Shown piece after piece: positions 8,396 through 17,329 of a stretch of 64,000 bases of DNA. Within the stretch, counting starts at the first letter, position 1, and every line of letters starts with the position of its first letter. The notes beneath the pieces are model-generated. The model was not told the origin of the DNA. It made no database searches and saw only the letters and a program-made list of their open reading frames with translations. The DNA is from Oricola nitratireducens (GTDB lineage: Bacteria > Pseudomonadota > Alphaproteobacteria > Rhizobiales > Rhizobiaceae). The translations under genes and the position numbers were made by a program. Location of the stretch: the NCBI RefSeq assembly GCF_014904745.1, contig NZ_JACZCS010000014.1, positions 248,001 to 312,000 on the forward strand. The letters run 5' to 3'.

Positions 8396-10398
8396 GCCAG
8401 CCATCCAATCGAGATCGCCAAAGGCGCTTCATCCTGGTCGACCAGAGCTTGCAGAATTCGGGGGGCCACTACCTCGAATACGCCATACGCGTTCTACGCG
8501 AGGCAAAAAAGCAAGGCTATGTCACTGTCCTGGGCACCAACAAAAAATGTGATTCGATCGACAATTCCCATATCGACATAGTCGACAACGCTTTCACGCT
8601 TACCTTTTTCGAGAACTTGCCGGCCGACACGAAGGTCGTGCCGGCCAGACACCGCGCAATGGCGATACTCTGCCGCTGGAAGGAACGTCTGAAAGGCGCC
8701 CTGGCCGGCACAACGGCAGGCGTTGCCTATCTTGCGGCGCGCCAAGGCACTCCACGCCACCTCGCGATCAAAAGCCTCGACGACTTGAGACAGTCCCGTT
8801 TGGCGAGACTGCAGGCTACGACGGGATTTGCCCTTGCCTTCGCCCAGGCGAGATTTCATCGCCTTCCGCGGCTGCTGCGCTGGCCGACAAAGCTCGGCTT
8901 GCGGGTGCTCGGTGTGGTCATGATACCGCTCGGTCTGGCGCTTTTCCTGCCGCTCGCAGCGATTATCGGCGCCAAGAGGTTTTTCAGAACAACCTCATCC
9001 GATGGAAAAAAGCAGGAGCAGTTCCGCGATGACCTGCGCTCCTTTTTCCGCAACATCAATCCGTCCGCGGGCGACATATTGTTCGTCCCCACGCTTGGAA
9101 GCAACGAGCTTCTCGGGATAGCGTCGTTCCTCGAGAAAACGAAGCACGACGACATTTCGTGGCGATTTCTTTTCCGGCGCAATATCTATACCGGGCGGGA
9201 GCCGCAATACTCGTCCCAGATACGCTCCGCCACGGACACATCGGAAGGTCTTTTTCAGTTCAGAAAGACGGCCGACGGGGCAGATGCCCGGTTCTACACC
9301 GACACCGACGCGTTAAGTGAGCAATACCGGACACTTGGTGTATTCGACTTTACGACACTGCCGATACCGCTTGACGAATCCAATGTCGAGGACGCCGAAA
9401 AAGGGACGCCTCCCCTCAAGCTAACCTACATCGGTGATGCCAGGACCGAGAAAGGCTATCCGAGCCTTTCTCGATGCGTCAGGGATGTCAGCGCAGCCGG
9501 ATATACCGAGCAACAGCTCCGGTTCGTGATTCAGAGCAACTTCAATATCCCGCTGGGCGAACCGGTTTGCCGTATCGCCAAGACCGAACTCACGTCCGAA
9601 TCCGCCGATTTTGTGAAGCTGCCGGAAGGACCGTTTTCAAGCGCGGAATACGCAGCACTTTTAAACGAAGCGAATATTCTGCTCATCCCCTATCTTTCCG
9701 AGAACTACTATGCGCGCAGCTCGGGAATTTTCGCCGAAGCGGTTGCCGCGGGAATCCCCAGCGTCACCACCGACAAATCGTGGATGTCGCAAGAGCTGTT
9801 GTCGGCCAATCAAGCCTATTACCGGTCGTGCCTCGAGACACACAAGGTATCGCAATCGATCCGCGTCAAAGACGTGGAACAGCTGTCGGAATTGAGGATC
9901 GTCCCACGCGGAAAAGGCGAATACGCGCACTTCATCGTCGAGATCGATCAGTTCGCTGGCCAGCCGGGGCACTATCTCGATATCCGGTGGGTATCCAGCC
10001 CCCGGAAAGTGGCGCTGCCGAATTCGAGCCCGCCATACCTGCACCAATACACAATCGACCTCAGGATCCAAAAGGCTCTCGGATTAATCCGGCTTCCCGG
10101 GAACGTCGATGAAATCCGTTTGAAGCTCAGTTTCGATCGCGGAGACGAGAACCGCCATGAACCGGAGACACTGCCGATCAAGGAGTTGACGCTCCATCAG
10201 CTCACGACAAGGAATACGTTGCCGCTATTTAGGGGTTCGGCGCTGTTTTCGCGTCCCGAAGATTTTAGTCTGGCGACAATCGAATTGATCGAGCATTACG
10301 ACGCCTATTTGCAGGCCGCGCAGGAACTGAAGAAGCGCTGGACAGAGTTTCACTCCTGCGAAACGCTCGTCAATATGCTTACGGAAACAAGATCATGA
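8392..10398 (+). CDS. Large GT4-like glycosyltransferase with C-terminal extension
   Basis: 668 residues. The N-terminus has VDQSLQNSGGHYLEY, a motif shared with a second protein about 12 kb downstream. A hydrophobic stretch near residues 170-195 suggests membrane association. The GT-B C-terminal half contains LTYIGDARTEKGYPSLSR and NANILLIPYLSENYYARSSG-like residues (actual: EANILLIPYLSEN), typical of nucleotide-sugar binding. About 150 residues after this half form an extra beta-rich domain that the paralogue lacks. It overlaps its neighbours at both ends by four bases. Donor and acceptor are unknown. Confidence 0.78.
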   Translation: MSQPSNRDRQRRFILVDQSLQNSGGHYLEYAIRVLREAKKQGYVTVLGTNKKCDSIDNSHIDIVDNAFTLTFFENLPADTKVVPARHRAMAILCRWKERLKGALAGTTAGVAYLAARQGTPRHLAIKSLDDLRQSRLARLQATTGFALAFAQARFHRLPRLLRWPTKLGLRVLGVVMIPLGLALFLPLAAIIGAKRFFRTTSSDGKKQEQFRDDLRSFFRNINPSAGDILFVPTLGSNELLGIASFLEKTKHDDISWRFLFRRNIYTGREPQYSSQIRSATDTSEGLFQFRKTADGADARFYTDTDALSEQYRTLGVFDFTTLPIPLDESNVEDAEKGTPPLKLTYIGDARTEKGYPSLSRCVRDVSAAGYTEQQLRFVIQSNFNIPLGEPVCRIAKTELTSESADFVKLPEGPFSSAEYAALLNEANILLIPYLSENYYARSSGIFAEAVAAGIPSVTTDKSWMSQELLSANQAYYRSCLETHKVSQSIRVKDVEQLSELRIVPRGKGEYAHFIVEIDQFAGQPGHYLDIRWVSSPRKVALPNSSPPYLHQYTIDLRIQKALGLIRLPGNVDEIRLKLSFDRGDENRHEPETLPIKELTLHQLTTRNTLPLFRGSALFSRPEDFSLATIELIEHYDAYLQAAQELKKRWTEFHSCETLVNMLTETRS

Positions 10399-11531
10399 AT
10401 GTGCGGATCGCTGCAGTCTCCGATGTGGTCGTCGGTTACGGATCTCCGCAGATCCCGGCCTTCATTCGCTCTTTGTGCAAACTGTTCGATACCGAAGGCG
10501 TCATCATTCAGCCGTCGGTGCCGGGGCGGGTGCCTGGGCACCACCACAACAACGACCACATGTCGGTCATCACGGTTCCGACCGCCATGCATCCCTACAG
10601 TTATCTCGGCAACAGGTCGTACAAGAGCCGGGCGGCGGATTTGCTGAACTCGATGCGGCCCGACATCGTCGCGATTTTCAACTACAACTGCCTGGAGATC
10701 GTGAACCTGCTCGAATACAAGCCGAAGAAAGTGGTCCATTACGCGCTGGAGGACGCCGAGTCGTATATCGGCGCCAACACCATCAGCGCGGAACGCGAAA
10801 AGGGGCTGAAGGCCGCGTCCGCCCGCACGGATATCTGGATATTTCCGGAATCGAACCGGGCCCTGATCGATGCAAGCCGATACGGACTGCGGTCCGACCA
10901 GATCGGGATTGTCTACAACACGGCCGATGCGCCCTGCAGGCCGAAGCAGCAAAAGTCCGGCAAGATCATCTATGCGGGAACCATCGATCCGAAGAGGACC
11001 ATCGGCGACTTCATACTCGACTCCGACGTCAACAAATTCGCGATTGATGTCTATGGCAACCTGTCGGGAAGCGAGGCCGCCGTCGCGGAAATGCGCGAGG
11101 AGTTCAAGAACCTGAAGACTTCGCCGACATCGAACACGACATGGTTCGGGCAGATTCCGCGCAGCCAGCTCGACGAGATATTGCCTTCCTACGATTTTGC
11201 CCTGGTGTTCTGGCTTCCGATATCGCACGCCCTGCTGAACGCCGCTCCGAACAAGCTTTTCCAGGCGATCGCGGCAGGCGTTCCTCCCATCACCGCGCCG
11301 CACCCGCAGGCCAGGATGCTGGTGGAGCGCTATGGATGCGGCCTGTTGCTGGAAGGCTGGGAACGCCATCACCTGATCGCCGGCCTGAAGACGGCGGTCG
11401 AACTGATGGGGACGAGCGAATATGATGAACTCGTGGCGAATTGCGAACGCGCGGTCGAACAGGAATTGTCGTGGGATGTTCAAATAAACAGGTTCATCCG
11501 CCAGTTCGACGTTTCGTCCTGGCTGCAGTGA
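10395..11531 (+). CDS. GT4-like glycosyltransferase
   Basis: 378 residues. It overlaps the preceding stop (ATGA). The C-terminal GT-B half is recognisable: IIYAGTIDPKRTIGDFILD opens it, and NKLFQAIAAGVPPITAPHPQ is the usual region that recognises donor and grips phosphate. The N-terminal half has a His-rich turn, GHHHNNDH. It probably adds one sugar of the island's polymer at the inner membrane. No linkage can be assigned. Confidence 0.78.
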   Translation: MNVRIAAVSDVVVGYGSPQIPAFIRSLCKLFDTEGVIIQPSVPGRVPGHHHNNDHMSVITVPTAMHPYSYLGNRSYKSRAADLLNSMRPDIVAIFNYNCLEIVNLLEYKPKKVVHYALEDAESYIGANTISAEREKGLKAASARTDIWIFPESNRALIDASRYGLRSDQIGIVYNTADAPCRPKQQKSGKIIYAGTIDPKRTIGDFILDSDVNKFAIDVYGNLSGSEAAVAEMREEFKNLKTSPTSNTTWFGQIPRSQLDEILPSYDFALVFWLPISHALLNAAPNKLFQAIAAGVPPITAPHPQARMLVERYGCGLLLEGWERHHLIAGLKTAVELMGTSEYDELVANCERAVEQELSWDVQINRFIRQFDVSSWLQ

Positions 11532-11567
11532 CCTCCCGACCGGGAAACGAATACAGGAGTTGACTGA

Positions 11568-12512
11568 ATGAAGGTTCTTCTTACCGGCGCCACCGGCTTT
11601 CTCGGCCGGCACACGCTGCCGGTTCTGCAAGAGCGCTACGGCGCCGGCAATGTTATCGGCGTCTCGTCTTCCGACTACGACCTGATGGAGCCCGCGGCGG
11701 TCGCGCGGATGTTTGCGGACATCCGCCCGGAGGTCGTCGTCCATTACGCGGCCTATTCGGGCGGGATCGGCGCCAACCGGACCTATCCGGCCGATTTCTA
11801 TTTCCGCAACACGATCCTGACCGCGCTCACATTCGAGGCGGCCGCGCGCCACGATGTGAAGAAGCTCGTCTATCCGATGGGGGGATGCTCCTATCCGTCC
11901 ACGGCGACCAGCCCCATCGACGAGGAGCAGTTGTGGAAGGGCTATCCGCAAAAGGAAAGCGCGGGCTATTCGACCGCGAAGATGATGGGAACCGTCGCGG
12001 GCCGTTCCTACCGGGACCAGTACGGCCTCAAGACGTCGGTCATCATCCCGGGCAATCTCTACGGCGAATACGACAATTTCAACACGCTCGACAGCCATGT
12101 CGTGCCCGCATTCATACGCCGCTATTACGAAGCCAAGCTCGACGGCGCGGACAGGGTCGTGATGTGGGGGACAGGCACCCCGGAACGCGATTTCGTCTAT
12201 GCCGGCGACGTGGCCCGGACCATCCCCTATTTCATCGAGGAATACGACTCCCCCGAGCCGGTCAACATCTCCAGCGGCACGCGCGTGGCGATCCGGGAAC
12301 TCGCCGAGATCATCCGCGAGATGACCGGTTTTTCGGGCGAAATCGACTGGGACACGTCCAAGCCCGACGGGCAGATGGTCAAGATCTTCGCCACCGACAG
12401 GCTGAAGTCCCTCGGACTAAGCTGCGACACGCCGATACGCGACGGGCTGGAGCGCACGATCAACTGGTTCGCGAAGAATTATGACGGCGCGACAGACGGC
12501 CTGAGGCTTTAG
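11568..12512 (+). CDS. NAD(P)-dependent epimerase/reductase of the GDP-L-fucose synthase type
   Basis: 314 residues, preceded by AGGAG. The extended-SDR start is LLTGATGFLG. The stretch AAYSGGIGANRTYPADF closely resembles the GMER/Fcl family (GGIGANxxYPADF), and the catalytic pair is YSTAK. Fcl enzymes epimerise and reduce GDP-4-keto-6-deoxymannose. The GDP-heptose genes and the GMD-like enzyme at 47 kb suggest GDP-4-keto-6-deoxy-heptose as an alternative substrate; that is inference. The last codons (YDGATDGLRL) are echoed in a relic 1.2 kb downstream. Confidence 0.85.
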   Translation: MKVLLTGATGFLGRHTLPVLQERYGAGNVIGVSSSDYDLMEPAAVARMFADIRPEVVVHYAAYSGGIGANRTYPADFYFRNTILTALTFEAAARHDVKKLVYPMGGCSYPSTATSPIDEEQLWKGYPQKESAGYSTAKMMGTVAGRSYRDQYGLKTSVIIPGNLYGEYDNFNTLDSHVVPAFIRRYYEAKLDGADRVVMWGTGTPERDFVYAGDVARTIPYFIEEYDSPEPVNISSGTRVAIRELAEIIREMTGFSGEIDWDTSKPDGQMVKIFATDRLKSLGLSCDTPIRDGLERTINWFAKNYDGATDGLRL

Positions 12513-12600
12513 GGAAAAGACCATGAAACGCCAGGTTGTCGATTTTATACGCAGACTCGTTGGATTTCCGATCGTGATGGAGCGAGTGAGGGCAATCGAA
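12480..12600 (+). repeat. Direct repeat, copy 1 (end of epimerase plus 5' end of FkbM gene)
   Basis: About 120 bases covering the last ten codons of the epimerase, the short spacer and the first 26 codons of the next gene. They recur imperfectly at 13676-13794. Both copies encode YDGATDGLR-stop followed by a protein that starts MKRQ(V/I)VDF(I/V)RRLVGF. The offset is about 1195 bases. Confidence 0.88.
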
Positions 12601-13632
12601 AACATGGCGGAGACGCGAGCGGCCGTTCTTAATCCGAAACAATCCGCTTCAGAGCACACCTTCACGAATGATTTGGGGGAGCGCCTCGCCAGACTCGAAG
12701 CCATCGTTACGCATGAAAGGCGCATCGATCTGGTACTTAACGGTAGCATGCCGCTTTTCATGTACATGGACGATTTGGCCTATCGGCAAATCCCGGACGA
12801 ATACAAATGTGCCGTGCAACGAGAAGCACCGGGCGTCTTCTTACGCCGTCGGCAACCGCCTAGGGGCTCGGTGTTCGCCGGAACGCCGATGGGCAGAAGT
12901 CTGGATTATCTCCTCGAAAGTTTTGACCGCGTCGCCGTTCTCGACATCGGCTGCCAATATGGAACCTCCGCAATCGCTTTCGCCAACCACCTGAGGCTGG
13001 CCGGGCGATCGGAACCCGTATTCGCGTTTGATCCCGGCGACGCCGGAAGTCTCGCTCCCCACAACATCGCAATGAACGCCGAAATGGGGGCAGTCGAATT
13101 TTTCCCAAAGGCCGTCAGCAACTGGTCGGGAATGACGTTGCTCTATTCGGAGATCGGAAACACGGAAAACAACCGGCTCGGCAATCCGATCGATACGCGC
13201 GGCGTTACGATGTCTCGCCCCGCGCCAGTTACAACCGTCGATGATTTCATGGCGGAAAGAAGTCTTGATCTGCCAACATTCTTGAAGATCGACACACAGG
13301 GTTTCGATTACGAAGTTGTCGATGGTGCTCGTGCACTCATTGAACGGCAACCCGTTGTGTTACATGTTGAATTCACACCACACGCCATGCGAGCACGGTT
13401 AGAGCCCGGCGATTTCTTGGCGCTTCTTTGCCACAACTTTGTGGTCCTCGACGACGCGAATGTGGGCCTTGGCCCAATTCCCGAAGAGAAAATAGCCGAG
13501 GCGGTCACCCGCATTGATGCTTACCCCTCCCAACACACCGACTTCATTTGCATCTCAAGGAAACTGAGCGGATGGCAACAATTGGTATCAGATATTGTTG
13601 AGCAGGGCGGCAAAGGCCCAAAATCGGCATAG
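12523..13632 (+). CDS. FkbM-family SAM-dependent methyltransferase
   Basis: 369 residues. The first ~27 residues (MKRQVVDFIRRLVGFP...) are shared with the methyltransferase two genes on, although the rest of the two proteins is unrelated. SAM-binding motif I is VLDIGCQYGTSA (~residue 144). The FkbM signature follows: FLKIDTQGFDYEVVDGA and a later HVEFTPHAM. FkbM enzymes O-methylate sugars or related acceptors. The target is probably a sugar in this polymer or its nucleotide-linked precursor. Confidence 0.85.
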   Translation: MKRQVVDFIRRLVGFPIVMERVRAIENMAETRAAVLNPKQSASEHTFTNDLGERLARLEAIVTHERRIDLVLNGSMPLFMYMDDLAYRQIPDEYKCAVQREAPGVFLRRRQPPRGSVFAGTPMGRSLDYLLESFDRVAVLDIGCQYGTSAIAFANHLRLAGRSEPVFAFDPGDAGSLAPHNIAMNAEMGAVEFFPKAVSNWSGMTLLYSEIGNTENNRLGNPIDTRGVTMSRPAPVTTVDDFMAERSLDLPTFLKIDTQGFDYEVVDGARALIERQPVVLHVEFTPHAMRARLEPGDFLALLCHNFVVLDDANVGLGPIPEEKIAEAVTRIDAYPSQHTDFICISRKLSGWQQLVSDIVEQGGKGPKSA

Positions 13633-13636
13633 GGAT

Positions 13637-13708
13637 ATGATCTTCCTTCATAGTGGCAATGGCCTTATCGGCACCTATGACGGTGCGACCGACGGATTGA
13701 GGCATTAG
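13637..13708 (+). pseudogene. 24-codon epimerase relic (5' start joined to 3' end)
   Basis: This tiny frame reads MIFLHSGNGLIGT, then YDGATDGLRH, then stop. The first 13 codons resemble the start of the epimerase at 14592 (MIFLLGGNGFVGS; 8 of 13 identical). The last part copies the final residues of the epimerase ending at 12512. It looks like an extended-SDR gene whose middle was deleted in frame. It follows the FkbM gene and precedes a methyltransferase gene, the same order as the intact epimerase after that methyltransferase. Confidence 0.7.
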
Positions 13709-13794
13709 GAAAAACAATGAAACGCCAGATTGTTGATTTTGTTCGCAGACTTGTTGGGTTTCCGATCGTGATGGAGCGGTTAAGGGCCATTGAG
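13676..13794 (+). repeat. Direct repeat, copy 2
   Basis: The second copy of the repeat at 12480-12600, with scattered substitutions and a two-base length difference before the start codon. It includes the 3' half of the epimerase relic and the first 26 codons of the following methyltransferase gene. Confidence 0.88.
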
Positions 13795-14595
13795 ATCGCG
13801 CTGAGCCAATCGGCGGAGCAGGCCGCGACGAGCGTAACGGCCGATGCGAAGGAGAGCGAGCCCGCCAAGAGTTACGAAGTTCCGGAATTGGACTATGGCT
13901 ACTGGGCAAGCGGGCATATCCGTGGGACGCCCCCGATGCCTCGTGCTCCCCTGGCCTCGTCCTGGGATCCTGAGGATCCCTTCGGCGCCATCGTGAGCAA
14001 GGCGATGATGGAGGCGGAGACCGCCTTCGCAAAAGAACTGCTACGCTCCGTGCGCGACGAAAACATTCCCGGCGCGATCGTCGAGTTCGGCGTGTTCGAG
14101 GGATTGTGGCTCGAAAAGCTCTGTCTCGCCTGCGAGGATCTCGGGCTGGTGCGCCCGATCTACGGCTTCGACAGTTTCGAGGGCTTGCCCGCGCCGTCGG
14201 CGAAAGACGATCTCGCCTGCTGGTCGGAAGGACAATATGCGGCCAGCCTGGAAGCCGTTTCCGCTCGCCTCAAATGCGACGAGCGCAAGCATGTCAGCCT
14301 CGTCAAGGGCTGGTTCTCCAACACGCTGCCGCAGCCACTCGCCCAAGGGATCGAACAGATCGCTTACGCACGAATCGACTGCGACCTCTACCAGCCGGCG
14401 GTCGAGTGCCTGGATTATCTGCAGCCGCGCCTTTCCGACGGCGCCATTCTGGTTTTCGACGACTGGACATGGAACCTGCAGAAGGGAGAAACTAAGGCCT
14501 TCTACGAATGGACACCCAAGAGCGGGCTGGCTTTCGAGTTCCTCGCCTATAACAGCATCGGCCATCTCTATCTTAAGGTTACAAAACCCCGATGA
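13717..14595 (+). CDS. TylF/MycF-family sugar O-methyltransferase
   Basis: 292 residues. Residues 1-27 match the start of the FkbM protein upstream, and a short linker follows. The catalytic part has IVEFGVFEGLWLEKLC as SAM motif I, YGFDSFEGLP, then IDCDLYQPAVECLDYL and ILVFDDWTW. The last two are TylF hallmarks, with the Asp pair that binds metal in this family. These enzymes methylate sugar hydroxyls. Its stop overlaps the next start by four bases (ATGA). The N-terminus seems to have been acquired by gene conversion or duplication. Confidence 0.85.
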   Translation: MKRQIVDFVRRLVGFPIVMERLRAIEIALSQSAEQAATSVTADAKESEPAKSYEVPELDYGYWASGHIRGTPPMPRAPLASSWDPEDPFGAIVSKAMMEAETAFAKELLRSVRDENIPGAIVEFGVFEGLWLEKLCLACEDLGLVRPIYGFDSFEGLPAPSAKDDLACWSEGQYAASLEAVSARLKCDERKHVSLVKGWFSNTLPQPLAQGIEQIAYARIDCDLYQPAVECLDYLQPRLSDGAILVFDDWTWNLQKGETKAFYEWTPKSGLAFEFLAYNSIGHLYLKVTKPR

Positions 14596-15353
14596 TATTC
14601 CTTCTCGGCGGCAACGGTTTTGTGGGCAGCGGCTTCGCGCGGACACTGCGCGAGCGCGGTCTGCCATTCGAGATCATCACCCGGGAAAACTACGGCGATT
14701 TCGTCGGCAAGTCCTGCGATCTCTTCATAAACGCCAACGGCAATTCGAAGAAGTTTCTGGCCAAGGATGATCCGAAGGCCGAGTTCCGCGCATCGGTGCA
14801 ATCGGTGCGCGACACGCTCGCCGACTTTAAATTCGGGACCTATCTGTTCCTCTCGACGAGCGACATCTATCCCGATTGTTCTTCGCCCGAATTGACGCGG
14901 GAAGACGCCGAAATCGACGTCGACAGGCAAAGCCCCTATGGCTTTCACAAATATCTCGCCGAGCTTTGCGTCCGGCACGCCGCGCCCGACTGGCTGATCG
15001 TCCGCCAGGGCGGCTTTGTCGGGCCGGGCCTGAAGAAGAACGCAGTCTACGACATTCTTCACGGCGACAAGCTCTTTGTGCATCCCGAGAGCCGGTTCCA
15101 GTTCATTCATACCGACGATTCGGCGCGTCTGGTTCTGGAGTTACTCGACAAGGGCGTCCGCAACCAGGTCGTCAATCTTACCGGGCGGGGCACTGCTTCC
15201 GCTGCCGAGATCATGGACTTGGCCGGTCGTAAACTACCGCACCCCGCGGATGCCCTGCCTGTGAGATACGAGATATCAACCCAACAAGCGGGAGAGCTGG
15301 TGAAACTTCCTCGAACGTTTGACAGCGTTCGCGATTTTCTCGCTCCAGGTTAG
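14592..15353 (+). CDS. NAD-dependent epimerase/dehydratase (extended SDR)
   Basis: 253 residues, shorter than most extended SDRs (~310). The glycine motif is LLGGNGFVGSGFA. The catalytic residues are in STSDIYPD and YGFHK, and a WLIVRQGGFVGPG turn marks the substrate side. It is translationally coupled to the methyltransferase upstream. It probably makes or reduces a 4-keto nucleotide sugar. Its first 13 codons resemble the relic at 13637, which suggests that a methyltransferase-epimerase pair was duplicated here. Confidence 0.82.
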   Translation: MIFLLGGNGFVGSGFARTLRERGLPFEIITRENYGDFVGKSCDLFINANGNSKKFLAKDDPKAEFRASVQSVRDTLADFKFGTYLFLSTSDIYPDCSSPELTREDAEIDVDRQSPYGFHKYLAELCVRHAAPDWLIVRQGGFVGPGLKKNAVYDILHGDKLFVHPESRFQFIHTDDSARLVLELLDKGVRNQVVNLTGRGTASAAEIMDLAGRKLPHPADALPVRYEISTQQAGELVKLPRTFDSVRDFLAPG

Positions 15354-15360
15354 TGATTCA

Positions 15361-16506
15361 ATGTTGAAACAAATCGCCCTTCGCATTCCCCAAATCCATC
15401 GCCTGTATGAGCAACGCGACGAACTACAGGGCAGACTGGCGACTCTGGAAGCCGAGTTGCGTGCGTCGCGACAGGAGACCGCGCAACAAAAAGATCTTCT
15501 CAAGGTTGTTAACGGTGAGCTCGGCAAACTCAGGGCAAAGAACAATCAGCGTCCCGAAATTTCGAACATCGAACCGCGCGACTCCCGAGAAGTCGAGGTA
15601 TGCCGAAGTCTGGCTAACAAATGCGTGTTCGTGATCGGCTATGCGCGATCCAGTACGACACTGACTTTGCAAATGCTGAACACCTCCGAAAGAGTTTTTA
15701 TTCTCGGTGAGGCGAATTTTTTTCTGGATAGAGACTGGACGTCTTTCAGATCAGAATTCAACAAACAGCATCTAGGATTCAAAAACCAAAAAACAAAATC
15801 GACATATGCCCCCGACCTGCTCCCAGACCAGGACAATACCTGGTGGGAATACCTAAATGAATTGAGCCATAATTTCGATATCGTCGGTGAGAAAGTCGCT
15901 CTATCGTCGTTTCATATATCGGAAAAGGGCGAAGATGGCATTCAGGACTTTTTTGAAGCCCGATTTTTACAGTCGAAATATATTTTCCTGATCCGAAATC
16001 CTATCGACACATTGATTTCCACTTTGAAGCTTATTCAGAGGGACAAACCCGAAGACATGCTGAAAGAGTGCGATGCATGGCTCAGATATGTAAAAATATG
16101 GGCGAACTTCGTGAGGATTTTTCCGAACACGAAGACATTCATCGCGGATGATTTCGGGAGCAATTCAGTTCCCAAACTGGAACAGTTCGTTGGGATCGAC
16201 CTTCCGGTTGCGAGTAGCGTTTTTCGCCCCGAAAGACGAACTAAACACGACGCCGAAGAAAAATATGCCGCACTCATGAACTTGGAAGAAGAGTTTCGTG
16301 ACATATTCGAATCCGTAAAGGTCGCCGCCGCAAAATGCGAGGCGCTAGGCACGACAGCCTTTGAATCCGGTCATCAGAACTCGTCGCAGCGGGCGTCCAT
16401 CAAAGGGGATCGGCCAGACATTCATTCTCTCGCCCAAGTTTGGACCAAGGCCGAAAAATTAAGAGCGCGACTGCCGCAGACAGGGGCAGATACCACTGGC
16501 GGATAA
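15361..16506 (+). CDS. Sulfotransferase-family protein with N-terminal coiled coil
   Basis: 381 residues. Residues ~15-65 form a heptad-rich coiled coil (QRDELQGRLATLEAELRA). The PAPS 5'-phosphosulfate loop follows as IGYARSSTTLTLQML, and the 3'-phosphate motif as IFLIRNPIDTLISTLK. Such enzymes move sulfate from PAPS to sugar hydroxyls. Its codon use is visibly AT-richer than its neighbours, for example the A-rich runs near 15780, which suggests recent acquisition. No PAPS synthesis genes are in the window. Confidence 0.8.
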   Translation: MLKQIALRIPQIHRLYEQRDELQGRLATLEAELRASRQETAQQKDLLKVVNGELGKLRAKNNQRPEISNIEPRDSREVEVCRSLANKCVFVIGYARSSTTLTLQMLNTSERVFILGEANFFLDRDWTSFRSEFNKQHLGFKNQKTKSTYAPDLLPDQDNTWWEYLNELSHNFDIVGEKVALSSFHISEKGEDGIQDFFEARFLQSKYIFLIRNPIDTLISTLKLIQRDKPEDMLKECDAWLRYVKIWANFVRIFPNTKTFIADDFGSNSVPKLEQFVGIDLPVASSVFRPERRTKHDAEEKYAALMNLEEEFRDIFESVKVAAAKCEALGTTAFESGHQNSSQRASIKGDRPDIHSLAQVWTKAEKLRARLPQTGADTTGG

Positions 16507-16529
16507 CAAAGCACGACGGGGACTTTTCC

Positions 16530-17285
16530 GTGAAAACCGAGCATTTCGCGAAGCATAATGATCCGGGTTTAATCAGCAGGTTCCTGCGGCTTTCCGAAGA
16601 CCGTCGCCGCCGGATGACCATAGAGGATATCCGTCCGGAATGCCGCGATATCCACAGCAGGATCGTCGGACTGCTGCATGAGGTGTATGGCGCTCAAAGG
16701 GGCATGCGATTCAGCAAATCGATCCACCCGGACGGGTTCGAATTTTTCGCGTCGGTCGTTCAAGAGCTAGCTCATCTCAAACGGAAGATAAATTTCCTCG
16801 AAATCGGTTCATTTGAGGGTGTGTCCATGAGTGTCGTATCGGCGCTTTTGGACGCGCAAGGCATCCTTGGCCGACTTGTCTCGATAGATCCGTATTTCGA
16901 AGATGGGTATCAGGAGGATCATCCAGCGACAGGATCGGTTCGCAAGGACAGTACTGAAACAACGATGAGCGCCGCACTGAAACTCTATGAGCTTTTGGGC
17001 GTCGACGTTTCGCTCATGCGCGTCACAAGTGACGTCGGACTCCGCGGCTTGCTCTGCGCGGACCAGGAATTCGATCTCATCTATATCGACGGGCTTCACA
17101 ACGGAATGGCGCCAACCGTCGACTTCGGCCTTTCAATGGGACTGCTCGCGGAGGATGGTGTGATTATTCTCGATGACTGGCCTTGGCCCGACATTATCGG
17201 ACTCAAGGCGCTTTGCGATCAGCACATGCAATTGATTGCAGAAACACCCGATATAGCAGCGTATCGTCGCTTGCCGGAAAGGTAG
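16530..17285 (+). CDS. Class I SAM-dependent methyltransferase
   Basis: 251 residues from a GTG start, chosen because ACGGGGA lies about eight bases upstream; an ATG at 16614 is the alternative. SAM motif I is INFLEIGSFEGVSMSVV. FDLIYIDGLHNGMAP and VIILDDWPWPDI give the acidic residues seen in TylF- and cephalosporin-hydroxylase-like methyltransferases. It closes the first plus-strand run of the island and converges on a phage-like gene. The substrate is unknown. Confidence 0.78.
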   Translation: MKTEHFAKHNDPGLISRFLRLSEDRRRRMTIEDIRPECRDIHSRIVGLLHEVYGAQRGMRFSKSIHPDGFEFFASVVQELAHLKRKINFLEIGSFEGVSMSVVSALLDAQGILGRLVSIDPYFEDGYQEDHPATGSVRKDSTETTMSAALKLYELLGVDVSLMRVTSDVGLRGLLCADQEFDLIYIDGLHNGMAPTVDFGLSMGLLAEDGVIILDDWPWPDIIGLKALCDQHMQLIAETPDIAAYRRLPER

Positions 17286-17329
17286 CCGTTCTCGGCGAGG
17301 AGATGGAGCATATTCGTACGAGCGAATAA

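Noticed and set aside
10350-12098. Long minus-strand open frame opposite a glycosyltransferase and epimerase
   Set aside because: Both plus-strand genes have clear family motifs; the antisense frame has none.
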